From Roseitranquillus sp963749675 (GTDB lineage: Bacteria > Pseudomonadota > Alphaproteobacteria > Rhodobacterales > Rhodobacteraceae), in assembly GCA_963749675.1 (NCBI GenBank), contig CAVVNT010000010.1, forward strand, positions 1,132,431 to 1,196,430: a DNA stretch of 64,000 bases, written 5' to 3'. A program made the translations under genes and the position numbers. Below, one piece after another: positions 1 through 8,622 of the stretch (its first letter is position 1; every line of letters begins with the position of its first letter). The notes under the pieces are model-generated. The model made no database searches, was not told where the DNA came from, and worked only from the letters and a program-made list of their open reading frames with translations.

Positions 1-4
1 CAAC

Positions 5-982
5 ATGCGTGCCATCTTTATTGCGACCGCCCTCGCCGCGACAGGGGCCGCCGCGCAGGACGAACCTGTCCTGATCGTCTACACCTACGACAGCTTTGCC
101 TCGGAGTGGGGTCCGGGCACCGCAATCGAGCCGAAGTTCGAGGCGCAATGCCGATGTGACCTCCGCTTCGTCCCCGCTGGTGATGGCGCCGCACTCCTGT
201 CGCGTCTGCAGCTGGAGGGGGAACGAACGCAGGCGGACGTCGTCGTCGGCCTCGACACCAATCTCACGGCTGCGGCGGCGGAGACGAATCTCTTCGCGCC
301 GCACGGGCTCGACCCCGACCTCGACCTGCCGGTCGAGTGGGAGGACGACCTCTTCGTTCCGTTCGACTGGGGTTGGTTCGCTTTCGTCCATCGCGCGGAC
401 TTCGATGCTCCCGGCAGCTTCGAGGCGCTGGGCGCCGGCGATGCCTCGATCATCATCGAGGACCCGCGTTCGTCGACCCCCGGCCTGGGGCTGGTCTTGT
501 GGGTGCAGTCGGTCTACGGCGACCGGGCCGCAGAGGTCTGGCAGGCGATGGCGGACAACATCGTTACGGTGACCCCCGGCTGGTCGGAGGCGTATGGCCT
601 GTTCCTCGATGGCGAGGCGGACATGGTTCTGTCCTATTCGACGTCGCCGGCCTATCACCTCATCGCCGAGGACGACCCTGGATACGCCGCCGCGGAGTTC
701 GACGAGGGGCACATGCTGCAGATCGAAGTCGCGGGAAAGATCGCTTCCACCGATCAGCCCGAACTCGCGGACGCATTCCTGGTTTTTCTGCTGAGCGACG
801 CGGCGCAGTCCGAAATACCAACGACGAACTGGATGTATCCCGCGTCGGTGCCCGAGGAGGGGCTGCCTGAGGGATACGGGACGTTGATCACGCCGGAGAC
901 GTCGCTTCTGCTCGCGCCGAACGAGGCGGAGGAGATGGCCGACATCGCCATCGAGGCGTGGCGCGAGGCCTTGTCGCGCTGA
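5..982 (+). CDS. thiB: Thiamine ABC transporter, periplasmic thiamine-binding protein
   Basis: Periplasmic receptor that delivers thiamine or its phosphates to ThiPQ. The 325-residue product starts with a short signal peptide (hydrophobic residues 4-16, cleavage after GAAAQ) and continues with VLIVYTYDSF, typical of ThiB and related type 2 binding proteins. Further family-like stretches are GWFAFVHRADF in the middle and STSPAYHLIAED near residue 217. The ATG lies only four bases inside the window, so an upstream start and any TPP riboswitch cannot be judged. The last 25 bases overlap thiP, which fits translational coupling in a thiBPQ operon. Confidence 0.9.
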   Translation: MRAIFIATALAATGAAAQDEPVLIVYTYDSFASEWGPGTAIEPKFEAQCRCDLRFVPAGDGAALLSRLQLEGERTQADVVVGLDTNLTAAAAETNLFAPHGLDPDLDLPVEWEDDLFVPFDWGWFAFVHRADFDAPGSFEALGAGDASIIIEDPRSSTPGLGLVLWVQSVYGDRAAEVWQAMADNIVTVTPGWSEAYGLFLDGEADMVLSYSTSPAYHLIAEDDPGYAAAEFDEGHMLQIEVAGKIASTDQPELADAFLVFLLSDAAQSEIPTTNWMYPASVPEEGLPEGYGTLITPETSLLLAPNEAEEMADIAIEAWREALSR

Positions 983-2535
983 AAACGGTGCGAAGTGCCG
1001 TCCTGCCCGGCATAGCGGCCGCGGGCGCCGTGGCGGCGCTCGTCCTGGGGTCGCTCCTCGCCGTGGCCGTCCGCGCCGAGACGCCGGCGACGCTGGGCTC
1101 CGCGGACTGGGCAGCCATACGCTTCACCCTCTGGCAGGCGGCGCTTTCCGCCGTGCTCAGCGTCGGACTGGCGATTCCCGTGGCGCGGGCGCTGGCGCGG
1201 CGGCGATTCCCGGGACGCGCAGCGCTCATCACGCTTCTCGGCGCGCCGTTCGTGCTTCCCGTCATCGTCGCGATCATCGGTCTTCTCGCGATTTTCGGGC
1301 GCGGCGGTGTGCTCAACGCAGGCTTGGCGCAACTCGGGCTACCGCTGTTGCAGATCTACGGGCCGTGGGGCGTGATTCTGGCGCATGTCTTCTTCAACCT
1401 CCCGCTCGCAACCCGTCTCGTTCTCCAGGGCTGGCTCGCGGTTCCGAGCGAGCGGTTTCGATTGGCGGCGTCGCTCGGCTTCTCGACGCGCGACGTCGCT
1501 CGGTACGTCGAGTGGCCGCTTCTGCGCGAGGTCGGGCCGGGCGCGCTTCTCGTGGTGTTCTTGATCTGCACGACCAGCTTTGCCGTGGCGCTTACCCTCG
1601 GCGGTGGCCCTCGGGCAACGACGGTCGAACTCGCCGTCTACCAGGCCTTCCGGTTCGACTTCGACCTCGGGCGGGCGGCCCTGCTCGGCCTCGTGCAGGC
1701 CGCCATCGGCCTTGCCGCGGCACTTCTGGCGCTGCGGGTCAGCGTTCCGGCGGCGTTCGGCGCGGGCTTCGATGCCTTGGCCACGCGATGGGAGGCGCGC
1801 GGCCGAGGAACGAAACTGGTCGATGCTCTCGTCATCGCGCTTGCCGCGGCGTTCTTGATCGCTCCCCTGATCTCCATCGTCGTCCGCGGCGTGCCCGGGA
1901 TCCCGGATCTCGGACCATCAGTCTGGATTGCCGCGTCGCGCTCGATGGCTGTCGCGGCTGCAGCGACGCTGCTGACGCTCGTCCTGGCCGGCGCCATCGC
2001 GGGAGCCGTCGCGGCGCGGAAGCGCTTGTCGACACCGCTCGAGTCGGTGGCGTACCTAGCCGTTGCGATCTCGCCGCTTGTCCTCGGCACGGGACTTTTC
2101 GTGATCCTTTTTCCCTTGATCGATCCACAATCGCTGGCGCTTCCGATTACGGCGCTGGCAAATGCGGTTGCCGCGCTGCCGTTCGCGGTGCGTGTTCTGG
2201 TGCCGGAGGCTGTGACGGTCGAAGCCGACTATGGCCGGTTGGCGGACTCGGTGGGTCTTCGGGGCGCCGCGCGGGTCCGGCATCTCTGGCTACCGCGCCT
2301 GCGACGGCCATTGGGTTTCGCGGCCGGACTCACGGCCGCGCTGTCTATCGGAGATCTCGGTGTCGTCGCATTGTTCGCAAATCCGGCGGAGGCGACGCTG
2401 CCATTGAAGATGTATGAACTCATGGGGGCCTATCGAATGACGGATGCCGCGGCGGCGGGGCTCCTTCTCCTAGCCATGGCGATGACGGCCTTCTGGGGGT
2501 GCGATCGCGGGGGACGGGTCGATGTTGACCTTTGA
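958..2535 (+). CDS. thiP: Thiamine ABC transporter, permease
   Basis: Inner-membrane permease of the thiamine importer. The 525-residue protein holds two fused permease halves with about twelve hydrophobic segments. Each half has an EAA-type loop that docks the ATPase: around ASLGFSTRDVARYVEWPLL (first half) and DSVGLRGAARVRHLWLPRL (second half). The start is a GTG inside the end of thiB, and the gene overlaps the start of thiQ by 14 bases, so all three transporter genes are coupled. The length is normal for ThiP. Confidence 0.92.
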   Translation: MARGLVALKTVRSAVLPGIAAAGAVAALVLGSLLAVAVRAETPATLGSADWAAIRFTLWQAALSAVLSVGLAIPVARALARRRFPGRAALITLLGAPFVLPVIVAIIGLLAIFGRGGVLNAGLAQLGLPLLQIYGPWGVILAHVFFNLPLATRLVLQGWLAVPSERFRLAASLGFSTRDVARYVEWPLLREVGPGALLVVFLICTTSFAVALTLGGGPRATTVELAVYQAFRFDFDLGRAALLGLVQAAIGLAAALLALRVSVPAAFGAGFDALATRWEARGRGTKLVDALVIALAAAFLIAPLISIVVRGVPGIPDLGPSVWIAASRSMAVAAAATLLTLVLAGAIAGAVAARKRLSTPLESVAYLAVAISPLVLGTGLFVILFPLIDPQSLALPITALANAVAALPFAVRVLVPEAVTVEADYGRLADSVGLRGAARVRHLWLPRLRRPLGFAAGLTAALSIGDLGVVALFANPAEATLPLKMYELMGAYRMTDAAAAGLLLLAMAMTAFWGCDRGGRVDVDL

Positions 2536-3214
2536 TCGCGCGGTCATCCGGAACGGTGATTTCCGCGTGTGCGCGGATTTCAGCATCGAAGATGGGACGC
2601 GATGCGCTGTCATGGGTCCCTCTGGCGCCGGCAAGTCGACCCTCCTGCATGGCCTGGCAGGCTTCCTGCCGCTGGAGGCGGGACGGATCCTGTGGGACGG
2701 CCGTGACCTCTCTGCGCTCGCCCCGGCAGAGAGGCCGGCGAGCATCGTCTTCCAGGACCAGAACCTGTTTCCGCACCTCACCGCGTTCCAAAACGTCGCG
2801 TTGGGCGTGCGGCCTTCGCTTCGACTGAGCGGAGCGGAGCGTGAGGCGGTGGAAGAAGGTCTTGCGCGCGTCGGGCTCCAAGGGCTTGGCGGGCGCAAGC
2901 CGCGCGCTCTTTCGGGGGGACAGCAGAGCCGCCTCGCGCTTGCGCGGGTGGCGCTGCGGCGCCGGCCTCTCCTTCTGCTAGATGAGCCGTTCGCCGCGCT
3001 TGGCCCTGCACTGCGCCGAGAGATGCTGGATCTTGTCGCGGATCTTGCGGTCGAGGCCGGAACGACCCTTCTGATGATCACCCATGACCCGAAAGACGCC
3101 CGGCATGTCGCCGGGATGACGATCGCGGTGTCCGAGGGGGCCGCAGCCGGGCCGCAGCCGACCGACGCTCTCCTTGACGACCCACCGCCGTCGCTGCGCG
3201 CCTATCTAGGCTGA
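2522..3214 (+). CDS. thiQ: Thiamine ABC transporter, ATP-binding protein
   Basis: ATPase that powers thiamine uptake through ThiP. The 230-residue protein has Walker A (GPSGAGKST, near residue 32), a Q-loop (VFQDQNLFPHLT), the ABC signature LSGGQQSRLALARV, Walker B LLLLDEPFAAL, and the switch histidine in MITHDPKDA. It is the last gene of thiBPQ. A GC-rich hairpin follows nine bases after the stop and separates it from the convergent pet operon. Confidence 0.93.
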   Translation: MLTFDRAVIRNGDFRVCADFSIEDGTRCAVMGPSGAGKSTLLHGLAGFLPLEAGRILWDGRDLSALAPAERPASIVFQDQNLFPHLTAFQNVALGVRPSLRLSGAEREAVEEGLARVGLQGLGGRKPRALSGGQQSRLALARVALRRRPLLLLDEPFAALGPALRREMLDLVADLAVEAGTTLLMITHDPKDARHVAGMTIAVSEGAAAGPQPTDALLDDPPPSLRAYLG

Positions 3215-3222
3215 ACTAGAAA

Positions 3223-3246
3223 GGGCGCGGCGCTGTGGACGCGCCC
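3223..3246. terminator. GC-rich hairpin between convergent thiBPQ and petABC
   Basis: GGGCGCG and CGCGCCC form a seven-base stem around a ten-base loop. On the plus strand the stem is followed by CC and an A-tract; on the minus strand it is followed by TTTCT. It sits between two convergent operons and could terminate both, although the U-tract is weak in each direction. Confidence 0.5.
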
Positions 3247-3269
3247 CCAAAAAAACATCCTGGTCCGAG

Positions 3270-4073
3270 TTACTCGGCTGGAGTCTTGCGCGTCGCGTGC
3301 TTGATCGGGGCCCAGATCCGCTTGTTGGTGAGGTAGAGAAGAACGGCCAGCACGGTGAGGAACAGAACGGCGGTAAAGCCCGCTTGCTTGCGCGCGCCGA
3401 GTTTCGGCTCCGCCGTCCACATCAGGAAGGCTGCGACATCCTGCGCCTCCGAGACGATATCGTTGGGCGAACCGTCCTCGAACGTGACGTCCTCGCCGTA
3501 TAGGGGTGGCGCCATCGCAATCCACCCGCCGGGGAAGACCGTGTTCTCGTAAAGGATCGCTCCCGCTTCCTCCTTGTCCTCACCGGTGAAGCCGTTGAGC
3601 AGGCTCGCGATGTATTCCGGCCCGCCCATTCCGCGGAAGAACTGGTTGATGCCGAGACCATAGGGCCCGTGGAACCCGGCACGCGCCTTCGCCATCAGGC
3701 TGAGGTCCGGCGCGTTCTCGAGCTGCGACTGCGGGAAGTGGTCGGTCGGTGTCGCTGCGCGGTAGTCGTCGAGTTCGGGGTCGAAGACCTCGTAGAACTC
3801 GGCGTAGGCACGCACCTGATCCTCCGGCAGACCGAGTCCGCCCTCGTAGCCAAGGCTGCGAAAGGGCACGTACTTCAGCCCATGGCAAGACGAACAGATC
3901 TCCGTGTACACTTGGAGGCCGCGCTGAAGCTGCATCTGGTCATAGCTGCCGAACGGCCCCTCGAACGAGAAGCTGTAGTCGGTGACGTGCGGCTCCTCCG
4001 CCGCGGAGGCGATGCCTGCGCCGAGCATCAGGGCTGCGGCGAGCGTAAGGTTGCGAAGCATGGTCATCCTCAT
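3270..4073 (-). CDS. petC: Cytochrome c1, bc1 complex
   Basis: Heme-bearing subunit of ubiquinol-cytochrome c reductase, anchored in the cytoplasmic membrane with the heme on the periplasmic side. The 267-residue product has a signal peptide ending near GIASA, the c-type heme motif CSSCHGLKYV near residue 60, and a C-terminal anchor (FTAVLFLTVLAVLLYL) followed by positive residues. The first ATG overlaps the petB stop as ATGA. An ATG at 4061, preceded by GAGGA, is an alternative start. Confidence 0.95.
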   Translation of the reverse strand: MRMTMLRNLTLAAALMLGAGIASAAEEPHVTDYSFSFEGPFGSYDQMQLQRGLQVYTEICSSCHGLKYVPFRSLGYEGGLGLPEDQVRAYAEFYEVFDPELDDYRAATPTDHFPQSQLENAPDLSLMAKARAGFHGPYGLGINQFFRGMGGPEYIASLLNGFTGEDKEEAGAILYENTVFPGGWIAMAPPLYGEDVTFEDGSPNDIVSEAQDVAAFLMWTAEPKLGARKQAGFTAVLFLTVLAVLLYLTNKRIWAPIKHATRKTPAE

Positions 4074-5413
4074 TCCGCCGGGGTCGGATGTGCGACGGTC
4101 TTGTCGTCATGGTGCGGATGGCTCGCCGCGAATTCGTCCTCGATCGTGGCGGGTGCCTTCAGCGGCTTCTCGATCACGCCGAGCAGCGGCAGGATGATCA
4201 GGAAGTAGATGAACCAGTAGGCCGAGGCGGCGAGCGAGATCGAGGCGTAGGGCTCCTCCGCCGGCATTGCGCCGCACCACATCAGGACGAAGAAGTCGAC
4301 GACCAGCAGTGCGAACCACCACTTGAACATCGGGCGATAGCGGCCCGACCGCACGCTCGACGTGTCAAGCCAGGGCGCCAGCGCCAGGACCGCGATCGCG
4401 CCGAACATTGCCAGCACGCCAAAGAACTTGGCGTCGACGATCCCGCCCGTGATCCAGCTTGCCGCTATGACGACCCAGACATCGCCGGTGAAGGCGCGCA
4501 GGATTGCGTAGAACGGCAGGAAGTACCATTCCGGCACGATGTGCGCGGGCGTCTGCAGCGGGTTCGCCTCGGTGTAGTTGTCGGGGTGGCCGAGATAGTT
4601 CGGCATGAAGCCGACGATGGCGAAGAAGATCGCCAGGATCACCGCAAGCGCGAACAGGTCCTTGATCACGAAGTACGGCCAGAACGGCAATGTGTCGCGC
4701 TCGGCCACGGCCTTAGACTCCCGCCGCACCTCGACGCCCGAGGGGTTGTTGTTGCCGGTGTTGTGGAATGCCCAGACCTTGAGGATCGACAGCCCCAGGA
4801 TCAGGAACGGGAAGAGGTAGTGCAGCGAGAAGAATCGGGTCAGCGTGTAGTTGTCCACCGCCGGACCGCCGAGAAGCCAGGTCTGGATCGAAGGTCCGAC
4901 GAACGGGATCGCCCCGAAAAGGCCGGTGATGACGGTGGCCCCCCAGAACGACATCTGGCCCCAAGGCAGGACGTAGCCCATGAAGGCCGTGCCCATCATC
5001 AAAAGGTAGATCAGGATGCCGATGATCCAGGTGACCTCCCTCGGTTCCTTGTAGGAACCGTAGTAGAGGTTTCGGAAGATGTGCGCATAGACGGCGACGA
5101 AGAACAGCGAGGCGCCGTTCGCGTGCAGGTAGCGCAGCATGAAGCCGCCGTTCACGTCGCGCATGATGTGCTCGACGGACGCAAAGGCGAGATCCACGTC
5201 GGGCGTGTAGTGCATCACCAAGACGATGCCGGTCGCGATCTGCAGCGCCAGGGTGAAGAACAGCACGATCCCCCAGATCCACATCCAGTTGAGGTTCTTG
5301 GGGGTCGGAATCATGATCGTGTCGTACAGCAGCGCGACCACCGGCAGACGGCGGTGCAGCCACTTCTCGCCACCAGTCCGCGGCTCGTAATGGTCGTGGG
5401 GAATTCCAGCCAT
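4070..5413 (-). CDS. petB: Cytochrome b, bc1 complex
   Basis: Membrane core of the bc1 complex, carrying the two b hemes and the Qo and Qi quinone sites. From MAGIPHDHYEPR the protein has 447 residues. Visible features are heme-ligand helices (LRYLHANGASLFF, FSLHYLFPFLILG), the Qo-site PEW motif in PEWYFLPFYAILR, and about eight membrane spans. The start at 5413 is chosen because the protein matches the family from there; an in-frame extension to 5587 overlaps petA and has no such character. It lies ten bases after petA and overlaps petC by four bases. Confidence 0.95.
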   Translation of the reverse strand: MAGIPHDHYEPRTGGEKWLHRRLPVVALLYDTIMIPTPKNLNWMWIWGIVLFFTLALQIATGIVLVMHYTPDVDLAFASVEHIMRDVNGGFMLRYLHANGASLFFVAVYAHIFRNLYYGSYKEPREVTWIIGILIYLLMMGTAFMGYVLPWGQMSFWGATVITGLFGAIPFVGPSIQTWLLGGPAVDNYTLTRFFSLHYLFPFLILGLSILKVWAFHNTGNNNPSGVEVRRESKAVAERDTLPFWPYFVIKDLFALAVILAIFFAIVGFMPNYLGHPDNYTEANPLQTPAHIVPEWYFLPFYAILRAFTGDVWVVIAASWITGGIVDAKFFGVLAMFGAIAVLALAPWLDTSSVRSGRYRPMFKWWFALLVVDFFVLMWCGAMPAEEPYASISLAASAYWFIYFLIILPLLGVIEKPLKAPATIEDEFAASHPHHDDKTVAHPTPAE

Positions 5414-5423
5414 CGGTGCCTCC

Positions 5424-6008
5424 TCAGCCCAGGACGATCGTTGCTTCGTCGGAGAACGCCGCCACAGGAACCGGCAGGTTCTCGGGCGCGGGGCCGCGGC
5501 GGATGCGCCCGGCCGTGTCGTAGTGCGATCCGTGGCAGGGGCAGAACCACCCGCCGAAATCACCTGCCCCGTCGCCGAGCGGCACACACCCGAGGTGCGT
5601 GCAGACGCCCATCATGACAAGCCATTCCTCCGCCGCCTCGCCCTCGACGCCTTCGGGCGCCAAGGCCCGGTTCTCGTCCGTCGCCGGCGCTTCGCCCGGG
5701 ATGTTCGCGTTTCGAGCGACCGGGTCGGGCAGGCTGGACACGTCGACCTCGCGCGCTGCCTCGATTTCGTCGGGCATTCGGCGACGGATGAAGACCGGCT
5801 TGCCGAGCCACTTCACCGTAATCTGCGTGCCAGGCTGGACTCCGCCGACATCTACTCGAATCGACGACAGTGCCTGCACGTCGGCCGACGGGTTCATCTG
5901 GTTCACGAGAGGCCAGACGCCGGCGCCGACCACAACGGCGCCTGCACCGGCCGTCGCGTAGTACAGAAAGTCGCGTCGGGTCCCTTCGTGATCTTCTGCG
6001 TGGGCCAC
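5424..6008 (-). CDS. petA: Rieske iron-sulfur protein, bc1 complex
   Basis: 2Fe-2S subunit that carries electrons from ubiquinol to cytochrome c1. The 194-residue protein has a twin-arginine type start (TRRDFLYYA followed by a hydrophobic anchor) and both cluster boxes: CTHLGC near residue 134 and CPCHGSH near residue 158, including the two cysteines of the internal disulfide. It is the first gene of petABC, whose promoter should lie in the roughly 145 bases before the PAP2 gene. Confidence 0.95.
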   Translation of the reverse strand: MAHAEDHEGTRRDFLYYATAGAGAVVVGAGVWPLVNQMNPSADVQALSSIRVDVGGVQPGTQITVKWLGKPVFIRRRMPDEIEAAREVDVSSLPDPVARNANIPGEAPATDENRALAPEGVEGEAAEEWLVMMGVCTHLGCVPLGDGAGDFGGWFCPCHGSHYDTAGRIRRGPAPENLPVPVAAFSDEATIVLG

Positions 6009-6153
6009 AAGCCGCCTCCGTAGACTCCGAAAAAATCCATTTCCTTCAGCGAGAGTCTCGCCGCAGGATTGGCCTTGTTCCTAGCTTCCTGTTATCGGGG
6101 CGTCCAGCGGACAAGTGTCGCAGCGGCTATGGCGGGCAATCGGACGGGCGGCG

Positions 6154-6678
6154 ATGAACCTGATCCAGAAGTGGCGCGGCGCATTGATCGCGTTGTTCCT
6201 CGCGCTTTCGCTTCTGGTGACAGAACGGCGGGCGGAGCCCTATGGAGATACGCTGCAGGTCGTCCTTCCGCTCGCTGCGTGGGGCTGCAGCGCGCTCAAT
6301 GGCGAGGCTTTGGAGTATTTCGGCCGCTACGCGGCGATGTGGATCTCTGTCCGCGCCACGAAGGCTGCGCTGCCCGACGAGTACGACGCCAGGCCGCATG
6401 GCGGACGCGATGGCTTCCCCTCGGCACATACATCTTCGGCTGCGTTCGGCGCCTCTTCGCTCGTCTTCTCCTGCCTTGAAGGGTCGATCATGAAGACGGG
6501 GGTCGTCTTCGCGGCGGCCTTCACCGGAGCATCTCGAATGGAGGTCCGAGCCCACGACATCTGGCAGGTGATGGCAGGCGCGATTTGGGGCCTGCTGTTC
6601 GAGCGCATCATGCGCCGTCCCAGTCCGCTGCGCCGCCGGGCGGCACGACTGGTCAACCGGCGTGGCGGGGGGCTGTAG
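6154..6678 (+). CDS. PAP2-like membrane phosphatase
   Basis: Small integral membrane protein (174 residues from this ATG; a GTG at 6115 would add 13). It carries the acid-phosphatase/PAP2 signature in order: K..LPDEYDARP (first motif), GFPSAH (second motif, with Ser and catalytic His), and SRMEVRAH (third motif). The aspartate usually found four residues after the third-motif His is a Gln here. Likely substrates are lipid phosphates or pyrophosphates at the periplasmic face. It is divergent from petA. Confidence 0.7.
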   Translation: MNLIQKWRGALIALFLALSLLVTERRAEPYGDTLQVVLPLAAWGCSALNGEALEYFGRYAAMWISVRATKAALPDEYDARPHGGRDGFPSAHTSSAAFGASSLVFSCLEGSIMKTGVVFAAAFTGASRMEVRAHDIWQVMAGAIWGLLFERIMRRPSPLRRRAARLVNRRGGGL

Positions 6679-6679
6679 A

Positions 6680-7288
6680 TCACGCAGGCGCAGTCGCCCA
6701 CATGCTTTCGCGCTCGGAAAAGCGCGCGAACCAATCGGCCAGGGATGGCCGGCCGGCGCGCCAATCCATCTCCGGGTGGCGGAAATCGAGGTACCCGAGG
6801 GCGCAGCCGACGCCGATCTGACCGATGTCGAGGCGCCCGCCGAGATGACTCATCCAGCGGTCGCCGATGGCGTCCAGGCTGCGGACGATGCGCGAGATTT
6901 GCGCCTCCATCCATTCCTCGCTCCGCAAGGCTTCCTCCCTGAACCGCCGCTCGTAGACGACGAGGACCGCTGCGTCCATAATTCCGTCGGCCGTCGCTTC
7001 AAGCGTCAAAACCTCCCAGATCCGGCTCGAGGGATACAGCTTTCCGCCGGAGATCGCGTCCAGATACCGGGTTATGACCCGGCTGTCGTAAAGCGCGGGG
7101 CCGTCATCACGGACCAGCGCCGGCAGTTTTCCCAGCGGGTTGGCCTGCGTGAGGGCAGGGCTCTGTTCCAACGGCGTCGTCTGCACCGGAACGAACTCCA
7201 TCCTGTCGATCAGGCCGCATTCCCGGATCACGACGTTGACCTTGCGCGCGAATGGCGAGGCGGGCGAGTAGATGAGCTGCAGCGTCAA
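6680..7288 (-). CDS. Glutathione S-transferase family protein
   Basis: Cytosolic GST of 202 residues. The N-terminal thioredoxin-like half reads LQLIYSPASPFARKV, placing the probable catalytic Ser in SPASPFAR, then LPALVRDDGPALYDSRVI, the usual glutathione-binding region (ALYDS). The C-terminal half is helical and ends LADWFARFSERESM. The TTG start at 7288 is chosen because GGGGAG lies eight bases upstream and homology begins there. It ends two bases from the PAP2 gene, convergently. Confidence 0.85.
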   Translation of the reverse strand: MTLQLIYSPASPFARKVNVVIRECGLIDRMEFVPVQTTPLEQSPALTQANPLGKLPALVRDDGPALYDSRVITRYLDAISGGKLYPSSRIWEVLTLEATADGIMDAAVLVVYERRFREEALRSEEWMEAQISRIVRSLDAIGDRWMSHLGGRLDIGQIGVGCALGYLDFRHPEMDWRAGRPSLADWFARFSERESMWATAPA

Positions 7289-7402
7289 GACGGTCTCCCC
7301 AGTGGCTGCGGGCACGCTAGATCGTGGGCCCGCGACTGTCACGTCGCACCACTGCGCCTCGGTGCCGATGTCCGGCCGGGGTCCTGAAGCGAGGAGCTGC
7401 AC

Positions 7403-8437
7403 ATCCCTTTTCCGGAACTGTCCACACCGCTGCTTCTCGGCGTCTTCGCCATTGCCGGTGCCGTCGTCCTCGTCGCGTCGATAAAGATGACGGGCCTCGC
7501 CGATGTCATCGCCGACCGGGCGCAATGGGGGGAGGCACTTGTAGGCGGGCTGATACTCGGCGCGGCGACGTCGCTGTCGGGGCTCACCGTCTCGGTCAGT
7601 GCGGCCTGGTCGGGGGACGCGTCGCTCGCGTTCTCCAACGGCATAGGCGGCATCGCGGCACAGACAGCCTTCCTGGCGCTGGGCGATCTCCTGTGGCGTC
7701 GCGCGAATCTAGAGCATTCGGCTGCCGAGCCTGCAAACCTCTTTCAGTCGAGCTTGCTGCTGATCCTGTTGGGCCTGCCACTCTTCGCAGCGACGTCGCC
7801 TGACATCGGAGTCTTCGGCATCCACCCGGTCTCGATCCTGATGGCCGTCATCTACGGTGTTGGAGTCCGCTTCGCGAAGCAGGTTCGCGACGATCCGATG
7901 TGGGAGGCGGTCGACACCGGAGACACCCGTCACGACGAGCCCGAGGACGAGGAGGAACCCAACAGAAGCGTTTGGCCGCCCGCAATCCGTTTCGCCGCAC
8001 TGGCGGCGGTCCTGGCGGTCTCGGGCTGGGTCATCGCACAATGCGCCTTCGCAATCGTGGAGCGATTCGGACTTTCCTCCTCGCTCGTCGGTGCGTTGAT
8101 GACCGCCGTCGTGACCTCGCTCCCCGAACTGGTGACGACGCTCACGGCGGTGCGGCGGGGTGCCCTGCAGCTTGCCGTTGGCGGCATCATCGGCGGCAAC
8201 ACGTTCGACAGTCTCTTCGTCGTGGCTTCGGACGTGGCCTATCGCGAGGGGTCGCTCTACGCGGCGCTCCAGCCGAGCGACCTCTTCTGGATCGCGACCG
8301 GCGTCGTGATGACGGCGATCCTGCTGGCCGGCCTGATCCTGCGGGAGCGGCGGGGCCCCGGCGGCATCGGGATCGAAAGCGTCGGCCTTCTGGGCATCTA
8401 CGTCGCCGCAATCTGCATCCAGGCGCTGACCGGCTAG
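7403..8437 (+). CDS. Sodium/calcium exchanger family membrane protein
   Basis: Integral membrane protein of the CaCA superfamily. Two inverted alpha-repeats are visible: GLILGAATSLSGLTVSVSAA in the first half and GGIIGGNTFDSLFVVASDVAY in the second, separated by an acidic loop (DTGDTRHDEPEDEEEP). The first normal start is ATG at 7487, but that would cut the first membrane span. Coding character runs from 7397, just after an in-frame stop, and GAGGAG sits six bases before an ATC at 7403. No ATG, GTG or TTG is available, so the start is uncertain. It may be a non-standard start or a base error. Confidence 0.75.
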   Translation: MPFPELSTPLLLGVFAIAGAVVLVASIKMTGLADVIADRAQWGEALVGGLILGAATSLSGLTVSVSAAWSGDASLAFSNGIGGIAAQTAFLALGDLLWRRANLEHSAAEPANLFQSSLLLILLGLPLFAATSPDIGVFGIHPVSILMAVIYGVGVRFAKQVRDDPMWEAVDTGDTRHDEPEDEEEPNRSVWPPAIRFAALAAVLAVSGWVIAQCAFAIVERFGLSSSLVGALMTAVVTSLPELVTTLTAVRRGALQLAVGGIIGGNTFDSLFVVASDVAYREGSLYAALQPSDLFWIATGVVMTAILLAGLILRERRGPGGIGIESVGLLGIYVAAICIQALTG

Positions 8438-8622
8438 CCGCGGCGCGCTGTCCGCCAGTGCGGGCAGCTCGGGGCCAATTCCGGCCTCGACCTTTGGCGC
8501 TGCGGCGAGACGCACGGCCTCCGGCCTGACGAGTGCGGCGGAATGCCACCCGGTTCTCCAAGAAACTGATGTCGCGCTAGTCTTGATTGTCACCTTGAAG
8601 TTCTTGGAACAGAGATGCGCGC

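Noticed and set aside
5..60. Possible TPP riboswitch before thiB
   Set aside because: The window begins at the start codon, so the leader is not visible.
4088..5617. Plus-strand open frame of about 500 codons over petB
   Set aside because: It is antisense to cytochrome b; the composition is dominated by Asp, Arg and His, and there are no conserved motifs.
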